64,000 nucleotides of DNA from Rhodoferax sp. (GTDB taxonomy: Bacteria > Pseudomonadota > Gammaproteobacteria > Burkholderiales > Burkholderiaceae_C). This document shows, one piece after another, positions 35,578-43,841 of this stretch. The position numbers were made by a program, and so were the translations under genes. The first letter of the stretch is position 1; the number at the start of each line of letters is the position of its first letter. The stretch is taken from assembly GCF_028714215.1 (NCBI RefSeq), contig NZ_JAQTMS010000017.1:17217-81216 (forward strand), written 5' to 3'. Below the pieces are notes generated by a model. The model worked only from the letters and a program-made list of their open reading frames with translations, had not been told where the DNA came from and searched no databases.

Positions 35578-36378
35578 TTACCTGGCTGCAACCATCTGCT
35601 CAATCACCCTGCGAAGGGGTTCGCTTGAGATGCTGGTCTCTCCCCTGAAAGGCTGATCCAGAATCATGATCAACCCGACGACCATGCCCAAGGCTCCGAA
35701 ATAGGCTCCAAGGACACCCGCGCGTCGCCCATCCAGTTTGGTGCGTCCCACCAGGACGCTGCCCAGCAACATCAGAACGGCGATATAGAGCCAGAATACC
35801 CGTGGCGACGAAGCCGTGGCCAGCTGGTATCTCAGGAGCCGGGAATTCTCCAGTTTGCTCAAGGACGTCAGGATCTTGTCCGAGTAGGACGACATTCCGG
35901 ATTCCTGCACATTCTTTTGCACTGAATTGCGCAACTCGACGACAGCTTTCTCGACCTCGACAGACAGCATGGGATTGGCTTGCGCCAACGAACTCCATTC
36001 GTCCGCAACCACGGCTTTGGCGTATCTTTCCAACTGCTTCTTCTGATGCTGGGTGAAGACGCTCGGCTGCAAATCCAAGAGAAAGATGTACTGTCGCAAC
36101 TCAAGAGATTCATTGATGACACTGTCCTGAGCTTTGCTGAAATTGGCGCGCACGTCACCCAGCGTAATCGCCAGCAAGAAGACCAGAAAGGCAAATATGC
36201 TTTTTTCAACGGTTTCAAAGAGCACATCGGAATCCATGTTCTTGCTGCCGAACAAGAACCGGTTTGAAAGAGCTGAAATCGAAATTCCAGCGACGGCAAA
36301 AAACGCAAGGAATTCGGCCATGATGGTGATATCGGAATTCGACGCAATATGCCTCAATACCAGATCTGAAAGATTCAT
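35578..36378 (-). CDS. DUF4239-like integral membrane protein
   Basis: A 266-residue membrane protein with two hydrophobic segments in the N-terminal third (FLAFFAVAGISIS; IFAFLVFLLAITLG) and two near the C-terminus (FWLYIAVLMLLGSVLVG; AYFGALGMVVGLIMILD). Between them is a helical soluble domain of about 110 residues. The segment LDQPFRGETSISSEPLRRV at the end is characteristic of the bestrophin-like DUF4239 family. ATG 36378 follows GAAG at six bases. It probably forms a channel or membrane scaffold; neighbours give no further clue. Confidence 0.7.
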   Translation of the reverse strand: MNLSDLVLRHIASNSDITIMAEFLAFFAVAGISISALSNRFLFGSKNMDSDVLFETVEKSIFAFLVFLLAITLGDVRANFSKAQDSVINESLELRQYIFLLDLQPSVFTQHQKKQLERYAKAVVADEWSSLAQANPMLSVEVEKAVVELRNSVQKNVQESGMSSYSDKILTSLSKLENSRLLRYQLATASSPRVFWLYIAVLMLLGSVLVGRTKLDGRRAGVLGAYFGALGMVVGLIMILDQPFRGETSISSEPLRRVIEQMVAAR

Positions 36379-36408
36379 ATGGATCTTCAATAAGTCAAAA
36401 TCGCCGTC

Positions 36409-37776
36409 TCAGATCTCGCCTTGGCCAGCCGCTCCATGGGTGACCCCAAACTGTCGGAGGATCGCGTTGCCCCTGAGCACGGCGGCGTCGAGCCCCTCCT
36501 TGACGGTCTTCTTGCCGGCAAAAATGTTCTCCAGTTCCATTTCGATGGCCTGGCGAACCTGGGTGTAGTTGCCCAGGCGCAGACCTTGACCGGTCTGGGT
36601 GGCTGGGGCGTTCAGCAGTTGGCTTACGCCCGCCCACTGCTCCGGGTTGTTCTTGTAGAAGGCCTGTTCCTCCAGGCTTTTAACCGCTGCCTTGGTGATT
36701 GGCAAATACCCTGTGGTGGCGGCCCACCAGCTCTGCTGGGACGGCTCGGCGACGAACCTCAGGAACAGCACCACGCCCTTATAGCTCGCAAGGTCGTGCC
36801 CCCTCATCACCCACAGGGTGGCGCCCCCCAAAGTAGTGTTGGCCTTCGGATAGGGCCACCCCCAGTGGGGGAACTGGCCGGTCCCCCAGTCGAAGCCGAG
36901 AGATTTTCTGAGACTGCCTATGGACCCGGACGACTGCAGGAGCATGGCGCAATCGCGCTTGATGAACTTGATATCTGCCTCCTCCAACCGGCCACCGTAG
37001 GAGAAGATTCTTTCCTTTTGCCACCGGGTGAGAGCCTCTGTATGCATGCGGCCAAAGTCACCATTGATGAGGAGCTTGGTATCGAGGCCCGAGTAGCCGT
37101 TCTGATTGGTGGCGAAGGGCTGGTCGTGCCAGGCAAACGTGTTCTCGAGCAGCGTCCATGACGGCCACGAAGTGGTAAAGCCGCAGCTGGCGGCACCGGT
37201 GGCCAGAATCACTCTGGATGCGGCTTCGACCTCCTGCCAGGTGGCTGGAGGTGTGTCGCCAAGCCCCGCCTTCTTGAAGATGTCCTTGTTGTAGTAAAGG
37301 ATCGGGGTAGAGACGTTGAACGGCATCGAAGCAAGCTTGCCATCCTTGGCGTAGTAGCCGGCGATGGTCTCCATAAAATCGTCCCAGTTGGGCTCGCTGC
37401 CGTGTTGACGCATCAAGCGCTGAACCGGGACAATGGCATCCGACAACATCATGCTCAGGGTACCGACTTCGTAGACCTGCACAATGTGCGGCGAGGCCTT
37501 CTGTCGAAAGGCTGACATAGCCAAGGCCTGGACCTCCGGGTACGACCCTTTATAAACGGCCTTGACTTGGAACTCCCCCTGACTCTGGTTGAACTGTCTC
37601 ACCAGTTCGCTCACAGCATCACCGAGTTGGCCGTCCATGGCATGCCAGAACGTGATCTCGGTTTTTGCCTGTGCACTGGAGGCTCCCCCTATCAGGGCCA
37701 TGGCCGCGACAGCGACCACCCCTATGCAATGGATGATGCAGTATCGCAATGCAGGTTTGATACGGAATAGCTTCAT
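36409..37776 (-). CDS. ugpB: sn-Glycerol-3-phosphate-binding protein, UgpB-like, without an ABC transporter
   Basis: A 455-residue periplasmic binding protein (signal peptide ending ASSAQA, about residue 37). Stretches closely parallel E. coli UgpB: ITFWHAMDGQLG, VYKGSYPE, QVYEVGTLSMM, STPILYYNKDIFKKAGL, GYLPITKAA and LRLGNYTQVRQ. UgpB binds glycerol-3-phosphate and glycerophosphodiesters for the UgpAEC transporter, but no ugpA, E or C gene is present here. Its ATG overlaps the stop of the patatin gene, so lipase and binding protein are made together; products of phospholipid breakdown would be logical ligands. It may use a chromosomal Ugp transporter or act in sensing. Confidence 0.82.
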   Translation of the reverse strand: MKLFRIKPALRYCIIHCIGVVAVAAMALIGGASSAQAKTEITFWHAMDGQLGDAVSELVRQFNQSQGEFQVKAVYKGSYPEVQALAMSAFRQKASPHIVQVYEVGTLSMMLSDAIVPVQRLMRQHGSEPNWDDFMETIAGYYAKDGKLASMPFNVSTPILYYNKDIFKKAGLGDTPPATWQEVEAASRVILATGAASCGFTTSWPSWTLLENTFAWHDQPFATNQNGYSGLDTKLLINGDFGRMHTEALTRWQKERIFSYGGRLEEADIKFIKRDCAMLLQSSGSIGSLRKSLGFDWGTGQFPHWGWPYPKANTTLGGATLWVMRGHDLASYKGVVLFLRFVAEPSQQSWWAATTGYLPITKAAVKSLEEQAFYKNNPEQWAGVSQLLNAPATQTGQGLRLGNYTQVRQAIEMELENIFAGKKTVKEGLDAAVLRGNAILRQFGVTHGAAGQGEI

Positions 37777-39257
37777 TGCGCGGGACCCTTCGACGCCGGG
37801 CGGTCCGCCAGGAACTCCAGGATCGTCTGCCGGTTCTGCATGACCACCTTCGCCGCGGCGGTGTGTAACAAGTGCCGATCGCACTCGGACTCCATCACGA
37901 ACTTGGTCGGAATCATGGCAAGGCGCTGTTGTACGTCCTCTGGCGAGGACAAAGGGGGATCCTCATGGCGACAGGCTTCCGGCAGATCGCTGAGATCCTC
38001 GTCCCACTGCGCGCTCTCGTGGTTCAGGAACAGGATGCGCAGGCTGGCGTCATCGGGAAACACACCTTCGATCTGGAGGCTACGGTAGAAGAGAGACCAA
38101 TAAGCCGTTGCCCGTTCCTCCATCACCTTGGGGATGCGGGAAAAGTCGTAGTTGAAGAGGGTCCAGGGTTGGCTGCGCTGTTTGAGCTGCTTGAAACCGA
38201 CCGAGAAGGGGTAGGAACTGTTGAAGGCGAGGATCAGGGCGCGGCGCACCTTGTGGTCCTGCATCTGCTTCTGAAATGTGAACAACAGCGACTCCAGACC
38301 GAGGTTTTCGTAGAGTCCGCCATCCCCCGTATGCCAGTAGTCCAGTTCGTCGCCCACCGTGAACGTGATCGGTCCCACCAGGGGCGGGAACGAGGCGGAC
38401 GCCGTCACCGCTACCGCCACCTTCAGGGGGCAAGGGTCGATCTGCAGTTCGAGCGGAGACACCGGCAGCAGCGACTCCCAGCGTTTCTTCATCACCTCCG
38501 GGTAGGTGCGCGTGATCCCCCTGCTGATCAGCGACCGGTCCAGATCAGCAATGAAGTCGTATTGCGCTGCATCGGGTGTGAGCGTGGTGAACATGAACCG
38601 CCGACCATTGTTGTAGAGCGTGCTGTTGATAAGCAACGTGGGGCTATCCCCGCTCTGTTGTCGCGCCGCCAGATCTGCAAAGGTGCCGGGGCCCAGCAGG
38701 CTCTCTTCAAGAATTTCGTGCAACGATTGCGCTGCCAGGGCCGAGTTCAGGATAAACCGGCCTGCACCGAGTTGACGCCAGATCAGTGCGCTCTGGAAGT
38801 CCTGGGCCAGTTTGGTCTGGAAATCGGTGAAAAAGGTCTGGTAGGCCTGCGTCATTGTCCCGTCCGCGGCGAGCATCGGCGTCTCGTGCGCAGGCTTGTG
38901 CAACGCATAGTAGGCCGCCGCCAGGCCGCCTCCGGAGACACTGGAGAGGTACGAGACCTGCTCCAGTACCGACGACCCACCCTGCGGAGATTTCAGCCGG
39001 CCCAGGGCCTCCAGTCCGGCTGCAGCGTAGAGAGCCGCTCGACTCCCGCCGCCAGACAGGGCGACCCCCACAACGGTGTCCTGCTGCACCGCCGGTGTGA
39101 TGCAAGTCGTCTCCGAGCCCACTTTGGGCAGACGTGTTATCTCAGGCGAGGCGCACGCCGTCACGATCAGCGCGCAGGCAGTCCACAGCGCCGCTGGGAG
39201 CCAGCAGAACCGACACCTGTCGTCCATGGATTGTTTTACGGTTTGACCTCGCCACAT
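37773..39257 (-). CDS. Patatin-like phospholipase lipoprotein
   Basis: A 494-residue lipid-anchored hydrolase (IVTAC lipobox). The patatin domain starts with VGVALSGGGSRAAL (oxyanion loop). The nucleophile serine is in YLSSVSGGGLAAAY, where SVSGG takes the GxSxG place, and the dyad aspartate is in TGDGGLYENLG. Such enzymes cut acyl groups from phospholipids. ATG 39257 has AGGA five bases upstream. Translation is coupled to the UgpB-like gene. With a UgpB partner the pair could liberate and capture glycerophosphodiesters from foreign or own membranes. Confidence 0.85.
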   Translation of the reverse strand: MWRGQTVKQSMDDRCRFCWLPAALWTACALIVTACASPEITRLPKVGSETTCITPAVQQDTVVGVALSGGGSRAALYAAAGLEALGRLKSPQGGSSVLEQVSYLSSVSGGGLAAAYYALHKPAHETPMLAADGTMTQAYQTFFTDFQTKLAQDFQSALIWRQLGAGRFILNSALAAQSLHEILEESLLGPGTFADLAARQQSGDSPTLLINSTLYNNGRRFMFTTLTPDAAQYDFIADLDRSLISRGITRTYPEVMKKRWESLLPVSPLELQIDPCPLKVAVAVTASASFPPLVGPITFTVGDELDYWHTGDGGLYENLGLESLLFTFQKQMQDHKVRRALILAFNSSYPFSVGFKQLKQRSQPWTLFNYDFSRIPKVMEERATAYWSLFYRSLQIEGVFPDDASLRILFLNHESAQWDEDLSDLPEACRHEDPPLSSPEDVQQRLAMIPTKFVMESECDRHLLHTAAAKVVMQNRQTILEFLADRPASKGPAQ

Positions 39258-39302
39258 GTCATTCCTGCCACCATGCGCATCGCATCGGTTCTCTCAATGC
39301 AT

Positions 39303-40385
39303 TCACAAGCCCTGGAATCTAAAGGGTTTTGTTTCCACGAACTTGTCAGCGGTGTTGCCTGAGTAGGTTTGGTTGTTTGAAATGCTGAGCTTCTTGACTT
39401 TGCCTGTCCTGGAAAAGTCGATGTCTTTGAACTCTACCCAGAACGTGTTTGGAGTGAGTGCCGATTCGAAAAAGTAGATCTTGTTCTTGTGGTCAGCGAC
39501 TGTGCGCCATCTTGTGGATGAGATGTTTGGCTGTCCCGGTGTGCTAATGCCGAACGGCACCGAAGCGTTGCGGATGACGCTGAATACGCTGGCGACTGCC
39601 ACGCGCGTGTCTTCGGTCTGCGGTATGGCGTTGATGTAAAACGAGGCTCTTACGAACCTGTCGGCGGCACGGTTTGTGCCCGGAAGCATGACGGTTCCGC
39701 CAATTTGTTTCCAGTATTCATTCAGTGCCAGTTGCTTTTCGAAGATGGGCGAGTTTGTCATCACCTGATAGGACCTGTTGTGGTGGATGACGAGTTTGCC
39801 GCCGAGGTATTCAAAGATGGCGTTGTCACCCGTCGCGTCGGAGATTGCCAGGTGAAGCGTTGCGAGCGATGTTCGGCCCGGCGTGTTACCCGTGACGATG
39901 GCAAATTCTCCCTTGCTCAAGCCCTTGACTGCTTCGTCTACCGTAGCGTATGAATCGAGCACGTATTGCACCCATGCCGAGATGGTGAGGCCAGCCCTTT
40001 TCTGATCCCATACCCCGTATTCTGATTCGGCGAGCCAGAGCAGGTTTGCGACCAGCCCTTTTTCATTCATTCCGTCAGTGCTTGCACTGTCGTATCCCGT
40101 GGCGATGACGCTGCCGAATTTTGAAGTCCACTTCAGCGAGTTGGGTCCGACTTCGCCGTTACGTCCCATGCCTGAGGGGAATATCCAGAGGTTGGTACCC
40201 ATATCTTCATTCCAGTCCATGGAACGGGCGGTGATGATGGTGCCGTTGGGTCCCTGATAGACCACGCGTGTGCATGCGTCCACCGTGTTGACGCCTAGCG
40301 CTGCTGCTGCAACAAGCAACAAGGGCGAAAGCAAAGTTCTTAGTCTCATGATGAGCGTGACTCTGGTATTGGGCAAGCTGGACAT
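39303..40385 (-). CDS. Choloylglycine hydrolase-like linear amide C-N hydrolase, secreted
   Basis: A 360-residue Ntn hydrolase. Export cleavage after NTVDA would expose Cys38 (CTRVV), the nucleophile, as the mature N-terminus. ARSMDWNED carries the conserved Arg and Asp, and STDGMNEKGLVANLLWLAE the Asn region of bile-salt hydrolases and penicillin V acylases. In Gram-negative environmental bacteria such enzymes often act on penicillin V or N-acyl homoserine lactones. AAGGAGG lies five bases before ATG 40385. Tandem operator III is 72 bp upstream, placing it in the proposed regulon. Confidence 0.85.
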   Translation of the reverse strand: MSSLPNTRVTLIMRLRTLLSPLLLVAAAALGVNTVDACTRVVYQGPNGTIITARSMDWNEDMGTNLWIFPSGMGRNGEVGPNSLKWTSKFGSVIATGYDSASTDGMNEKGLVANLLWLAESEYGVWDQKRAGLTISAWVQYVLDSYATVDEAVKGLSKGEFAIVTGNTPGRTSLATLHLAISDATGDNAIFEYLGGKLVIHHNRSYQVMTNSPIFEKQLALNEYWKQIGGTVMLPGTNRAADRFVRASFYINAIPQTEDTRVAVASVFSVIRNASVPFGISTPGQPNISSTRWRTVADHKNKIYFFESALTPNTFWVEFKDIDFSRTGKVKKLSISNNQTYSGNTADKFVETKPFRFQGL

Positions 40386-40456
40386 GGCAACCTCCTTCTG
40401 ATGGTGGGTGGGGATTCGTACCGGCTTCGAAGATGCTAAGAGCATTGGCGCGGGAA

Positions 40457-40490
40457 ACCTTTGGCAGCCGACGCAATACCTTTGCCCGAC
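40457..40490 (-). promoter_or_regulatory. Tandem operator III (left pair), before the choloylglycine hydrolase gene
   Basis: ACCTTTGGCAGCC at 40457-40469 and ACCTTTGCCCGAC at 40478-40490, 21 bp apart with GACGCAAT between. The left half-site is weaker. Orientation relative to the gene is as at sites I and II. Confidence 0.6.
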
Positions 40491-40583
40491 GGATATTTCT
40501 CTGCCGTGGCCCAGGGTGTGACAGAACCAGTAATCTTCCCGTCCTGCAAAGGTTTTTCGCCGTCAGGCAAAGGTTTGGCACAC
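40479..40583. repeat. About 105-bp duplicated promoter segment, copy 1
   Basis: This segment, including GATATTTCTCTGCCGTGGCC, aligns over about 105 bp with 43632-43738 at about 85-90% identity. Each copy contains oppositely oriented operator pairs or parts of them, so it looks like a duplicated divergent promoter. Here the right pair points at no gene. Confidence 0.7.
40541..40574 (+). promoter_or_regulatory. Tandem operator (right pair) pointing at no gene
   Basis: GTCCTGCAAAGGT at 40541-40553 and GTCAGGCAAAGGT at 40562-40574, 21 bp apart, in the orientation used by plus-strand genes. Only the 3' end of the minus-strand metalloprotease follows, so its former target seems lost. Confidence 0.6.
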
Positions 40584-40613
40584 CATCGTCACGCCGCATG
40601 CACGGCATCACCT

Positions 40614-43184
40614 CTATTGAGCCAGGAAACCTTTCTTAAGGATACTCAGGCCTTCCAGGTACCACTGGTAAGCGGAATTGCCGACATTTTGATTTGCAAA
40701 ACCATCTGCAACGACTGGCGAGTCGAAGATGCCACCGCTTGCCGCGACCGATTGATTCAGTAGCGTTGTGAGGGATCCCTTGAGGGTCTCGGTTTCCCGC
40801 ATCCCCCACCAGAGGGCTGAACCGACCGACCTGCTGTTCATCAGGCGCGAGGCATCCAGCCGCAGTGACCAGTCATAGCTGAACAGTGGCAAAGTCAGCG
40901 CGGCCTTGTTGACTGTGGCGCTTAGAGTCGTTCCCGTCGTGGCCTCGACGTATGTCTTGCTGGTTGAGTTCATGGCAGCCAGCAGCGCGTTCCCGGCCGG
41001 GCCATCCACCAAATCGATTTTGCTGGTGACCGATGACAACAGTCTGATGTCTTCTGTCGCCAGCGCGGGAATCAGTTTGCTGAAGAAGTCGGCCGCCATG
41101 GTCCGCAGTTGTGCACGTTCTTCAGCGGTAAAGGTTCTGCTGTTGCCGTCCTGGTCAACGATCGTATAGAAGGCCGGGTCTTCTGTGAGCGTGTTGAAAC
41201 GCTTGATCCAGGCATCCTTCCAGGCCGGATCGACAGTCCTGAACATCCCGGTCAATGATGTGATCCCCAAGGGGTTGGACTGGATCCATGCATCGAGATC
41301 TGACCGCACGACGGGCATGACCGCTGCACGCAGCTCGGTGGGGTCGGCATCCTTGAGCTGGGTACCGGGATAGAAACTCTTGAGCGTGCGCGCATAAAAC
41401 CCGGTCTGGGTGAAGGGTGTCAGCAGCAAGGGTTTGTTTTTCAGCAAACTTTTTGCCATCTGGAGCGGCGACGGGTGCAGATCGGCGACGCTGCCTGCGT
41501 TCGCCATCAACTCTGCCACCTGGTCAAGGTAGAACATGACGGGCAGAATGTCGGCCCTCAGTTTGTATTCAATTTCCGAGGACGCGAATTCCAGAGGTGA
41601 GCGGCCGCGATCAAAGCGCAGGCAGTCCTGCATGCTGCCATCTGCGTCCGTATCGGTGCAAAAGGGGATGCTCTTGTCCAGAGTCTTCTCCTGGTAGAGA
41701 AACTTCATGGCGCTCACATCGTGCGGGAGGGTCAGCTTTGTCGTATTGAAGCGCTCGGCGATCAGAACCTCTTCGATCGAATCGTGGTAGTCCATCACGC
41801 TGCTCGACGGAAGCACACCGGTATCGTAAGGCTGGTTGTTCAGAAAATTGGCATACAGATCCTCGTGCTTCTTGCCGTTGTAAACGGCGGCCAGACTGCC
41901 GGCAAAGTTGTGGCGCAGACCCATGGTGTGCCCGACCTCATGAGCCACAACCTGCTGCACTGTCGCTTGGGCGGACTTCAATATCGCCGCATCGCTGGCG
42001 TTGTTTGCCAGCAGTGCGGTCATCCGGTTCACCATCCCCTCTTTCACCGACAAGTCGCATAGCCGGGGCGTGTGGAGGTTTTTCAGCGCAATCTGTGTGC
42101 TCGATGATGCTGGTGCTGACAGAAGCTTGAGCGCTCTCCAAGCGTCTTTTCTGTTACCGACCCCGAAACTGCTTGGCATGAAAACCTGGGCATGCAGGAT
42201 CTGGCCGGTTCTCGGATCGGCCTGCATGTCGGCGTAGGCTGATCCGGCCGTGTCATACGTCAGCCATTGGATGATGTTGCGGTCCATGTCCGGAGCCGTA
42301 GCACCCACCGGAGCGTCGGCCACGGCGAATACATCCTGCTCCAGGACCTGGTTCCAGTACAGGACACCATTCCTGACGGCATCACGGTACTCCGGGGGGG
42401 TTTCAGCGGAGATGAAGTAGGTGATCGGTTCCTTGTTCATTTGCCACTTCATGGCCAACACCTTGGTCTTGGCACCACCCGCTACATCCTGCGGCATGAC
42501 TTCGAAATAGCCGGCATTCGTGAAGCCGGGAGACACAGTCTGTTGGAAGGAAGGGTCCGGCAGATAGGGGGAGAGGTAATAGCGGACCTCGACACTCTGA
42601 ACCGTGTTGTTGCTGGTGTCGACCTGGGCCGACTGGCGCAGCGACAGACGATTATTCTTGCTGTCATCCACCTGTTCCAGGTAACTGCTCCGGATCGAAG
42701 CGACCTGGAAGGAAGGCATGTACGCACTGCCTTCGTAGTCGGACGCATACATCTCTGCAGTCGTGAATATCTTGGACATGCCCTGATTGAAATCGAACCA
42801 GATCCAGCCGCCGTCCTCATTGGTAATCGGAAATTCGGCCAGAATAATGGCAAAGGGGGTATCCGGTGTCACGGTATGCCCGACTTGGGATTCCAGCATG
42901 AAGAGCTTGCCGGCCTGCTTTTGAAAGACGACAACCCTGCTCTTGAGTCCACTGAAGTTCTGGGCGTCTGTAAGTTGGATCAAGTTCCCCTGCAACAGGA
43001 ACTCATGGTTCAGGGCATCAGACCTGATTGCCACATTCTTGCTGACATCCGTTCTGAATGAGGCGTTGAGCAAGGGAGCTGCAGGTGAAGCGCCACCGCC
43101 ACCGCAGCCGCCGAGAACCAGCATGAACAACAGGGTGACGGATACAACGACCAGTTTGAATCGATCGGTTTTTACTTCAATCAC
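40614..43184 (-). CDS. Zinc metalloprotease lipoprotein (HExxHxxGxxH, DUF5117/DUF4953-like)
   Basis: An 856-residue lipoprotein (VLGGC lipobox, about residue 24). The metzincin-type motif HEVGHTMGLRH is at residues 415-425, preceded by VQQVVA and followed by NFAGSL, as in the zinc-dependent protease family with DUF5117 and DUF4953 regions. About 200 residues of N-terminal beta-rich propeptide-like sequence (FQVASIRSSYLEQ, SVEVRYYLSPYLPD) match the first of these. GTG 43184 has AAGGAG seven bases upstream and begins the signal peptide; the longer open frame covers a CsbD-like remnant. An operator-like pair lies far upstream at 43611-43644. It is probably a secreted or surface endopeptidase. 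Confidence 0.82.
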   Translation of the reverse strand: MIEVKTDRFKLVVVSVTLLFMLVLGGCGGGGASPAAPLLNASFRTDVSKNVAIRSDALNHEFLLQGNLIQLTDAQNFSGLKSRVVVFQKQAGKLFMLESQVGHTVTPDTPFAIILAEFPITNEDGGWIWFDFNQGMSKIFTTAEMYASDYEGSAYMPSFQVASIRSSYLEQVDDSKNNRLSLRQSAQVDTSNNTVQSVEVRYYLSPYLPDPSFQQTVSPGFTNAGYFEVMPQDVAGGAKTKVLAMKWQMNKEPITYFISAETPPEYRDAVRNGVLYWNQVLEQDVFAVADAPVGATAPDMDRNIIQWLTYDTAGSAYADMQADPRTGQILHAQVFMPSSFGVGNRKDAWRALKLLSAPASSSTQIALKNLHTPRLCDLSVKEGMVNRMTALLANNASDAAILKSAQATVQQVVAHEVGHTMGLRHNFAGSLAAVYNGKKHEDLYANFLNNQPYDTGVLPSSSVMDYHDSIEEVLIAERFNTTKLTLPHDVSAMKFLYQEKTLDKSIPFCTDTDADGSMQDCLRFDRGRSPLEFASSEIEYKLRADILPVMFYLDQVAELMANAGSVADLHPSPLQMAKSLLKNKPLLLTPFTQTGFYARTLKSFYPGTQLKDADPTELRAAVMPVVRSDLDAWIQSNPLGITSLTGMFRTVDPAWKDAWIKRFNTLTEDPAFYTIVDQDGNSRTFTAEERAQLRTMAADFFSKLIPALATEDIRLLSSVTSKIDLVDGPAGNALLAAMNSTSKTYVEATTGTTLSATVNKAALTLPLFSYDWSLRLDASRLMNSRSVGSALWWGMRETETLKGSLTTLLNQSVAASGGIFDSPVVADGFANQNVGNSAYQWYLEGLSILKKGFLAQ

Positions 43185-43254
43185 AGCAATACTCCTTCCG
43201 GTTAACCAGTGTGGCCGGCCAACTGAAAGGGTGGCCTTGCTCTGCTTGGGCCTG

Positions 43255-43335
43255 TCAGACCAGTATTCCGACTTCCTCCTGGACTTTGCCGGCGGCATCT
43301 TTGACAACGCCGTGAACTTGATTCTTGTTGATCAT
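43255..43335 (-). pseudogene. Truncated CsbD-like stress protein
   Basis: ATG 43335, with AAGGAG upstream, opens a 26-codon frame MINKNQVHGVVKDAAGKVQE followed by six residues and TGA. This is the start of a CsbD-family protein (NKDQVKGxxKExxGK pattern), which normally runs about 60-70 residues. The sequence after the stop does not resume the family clearly. It is either a remnant cut short near codon 27 or a leader peptide ahead of the metalloprotease. Confidence 0.5.
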
Positions 43336-43610
43336 GGCTACTCCTTAAGTTGATGGAGGCTGATCACGCCCTATGAAACAGTGTTGCCTCAATTTGATCC
43401 ATGGCCAAGAATTGCATCTTGAGAAAACGCAAGGACACAGACTACCGACGCTCGAACTCGCCGATGGCAGCCGCGCCCACACCATCGAGTGGCCAGTTCA
43501 CCGTGATTGCGCTGCTGCCTCTTTGAATCTTCACCCGTATGTCGGCGTTGGACCTGGCGTGCTTTGGTCATGATCGACCAGACCCTTCTATCGCCCCATG
43601 AAGAGCGGGT

Positions 43611-43644
43611 GCGACTTTGTGCGGAGTTGGTCCCTTCGCCCGAC
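43611..43644 (-). promoter_or_regulatory. Degenerate operator pair, minus-strand side of the divergent promoter
   Basis: GACTTTGTGCGGA at 43611-43623 and CCCTTCGCCCGAC at 43632-43644 occupy the place of the left pair at 40457-40490 in the duplicated segment. They face the CsbD remnant and metalloprotease. Matches to the consensus are poor. Confidence 0.3.
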
Positions 43645-43738
43645 CGATATTTCTCTGCCGTGGCCCAGGGCTGCGACAGATCCAGTAATTTTTCCGTCCA
43701 GCAAAGGTTTTTGGCAGTCAGGCAAAGGTTTGGCGGGC
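43632..43738. repeat. About 105-bp duplicated promoter segment, copy 2
   Basis: Mate of 40479-40583. It lies between the divergent metalloprotease and outer-membrane protein genes. The middle part, around TTTCTCTGCCGTGGCCCAGGG, is nearly identical in both copies. Its right operator pair is intact. Confidence 0.7.
43696..43729 (+). promoter_or_regulatory. Tandem operator IV, before the outer-membrane protein gene
   Basis: GTCCAGCAAAGGT at 43696-43708 and GTCAGGCAAAGGT at 43717-43729, 21 bp apart. It ends 112 bp before the start at 43842. Geometry relative to the gene is the same as at sites I to III, on the opposite strand. Confidence 0.7.
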
Positions 43739-43841
43739 CAGCGCGCCTATCATGATTTCGAGGTCGGCTCGATTCATGGCCGATAGCCAACCCGACCATC
43801 AAACCACCTTCCCCTTCGACACCACCTACTGGAAGTTTTAT

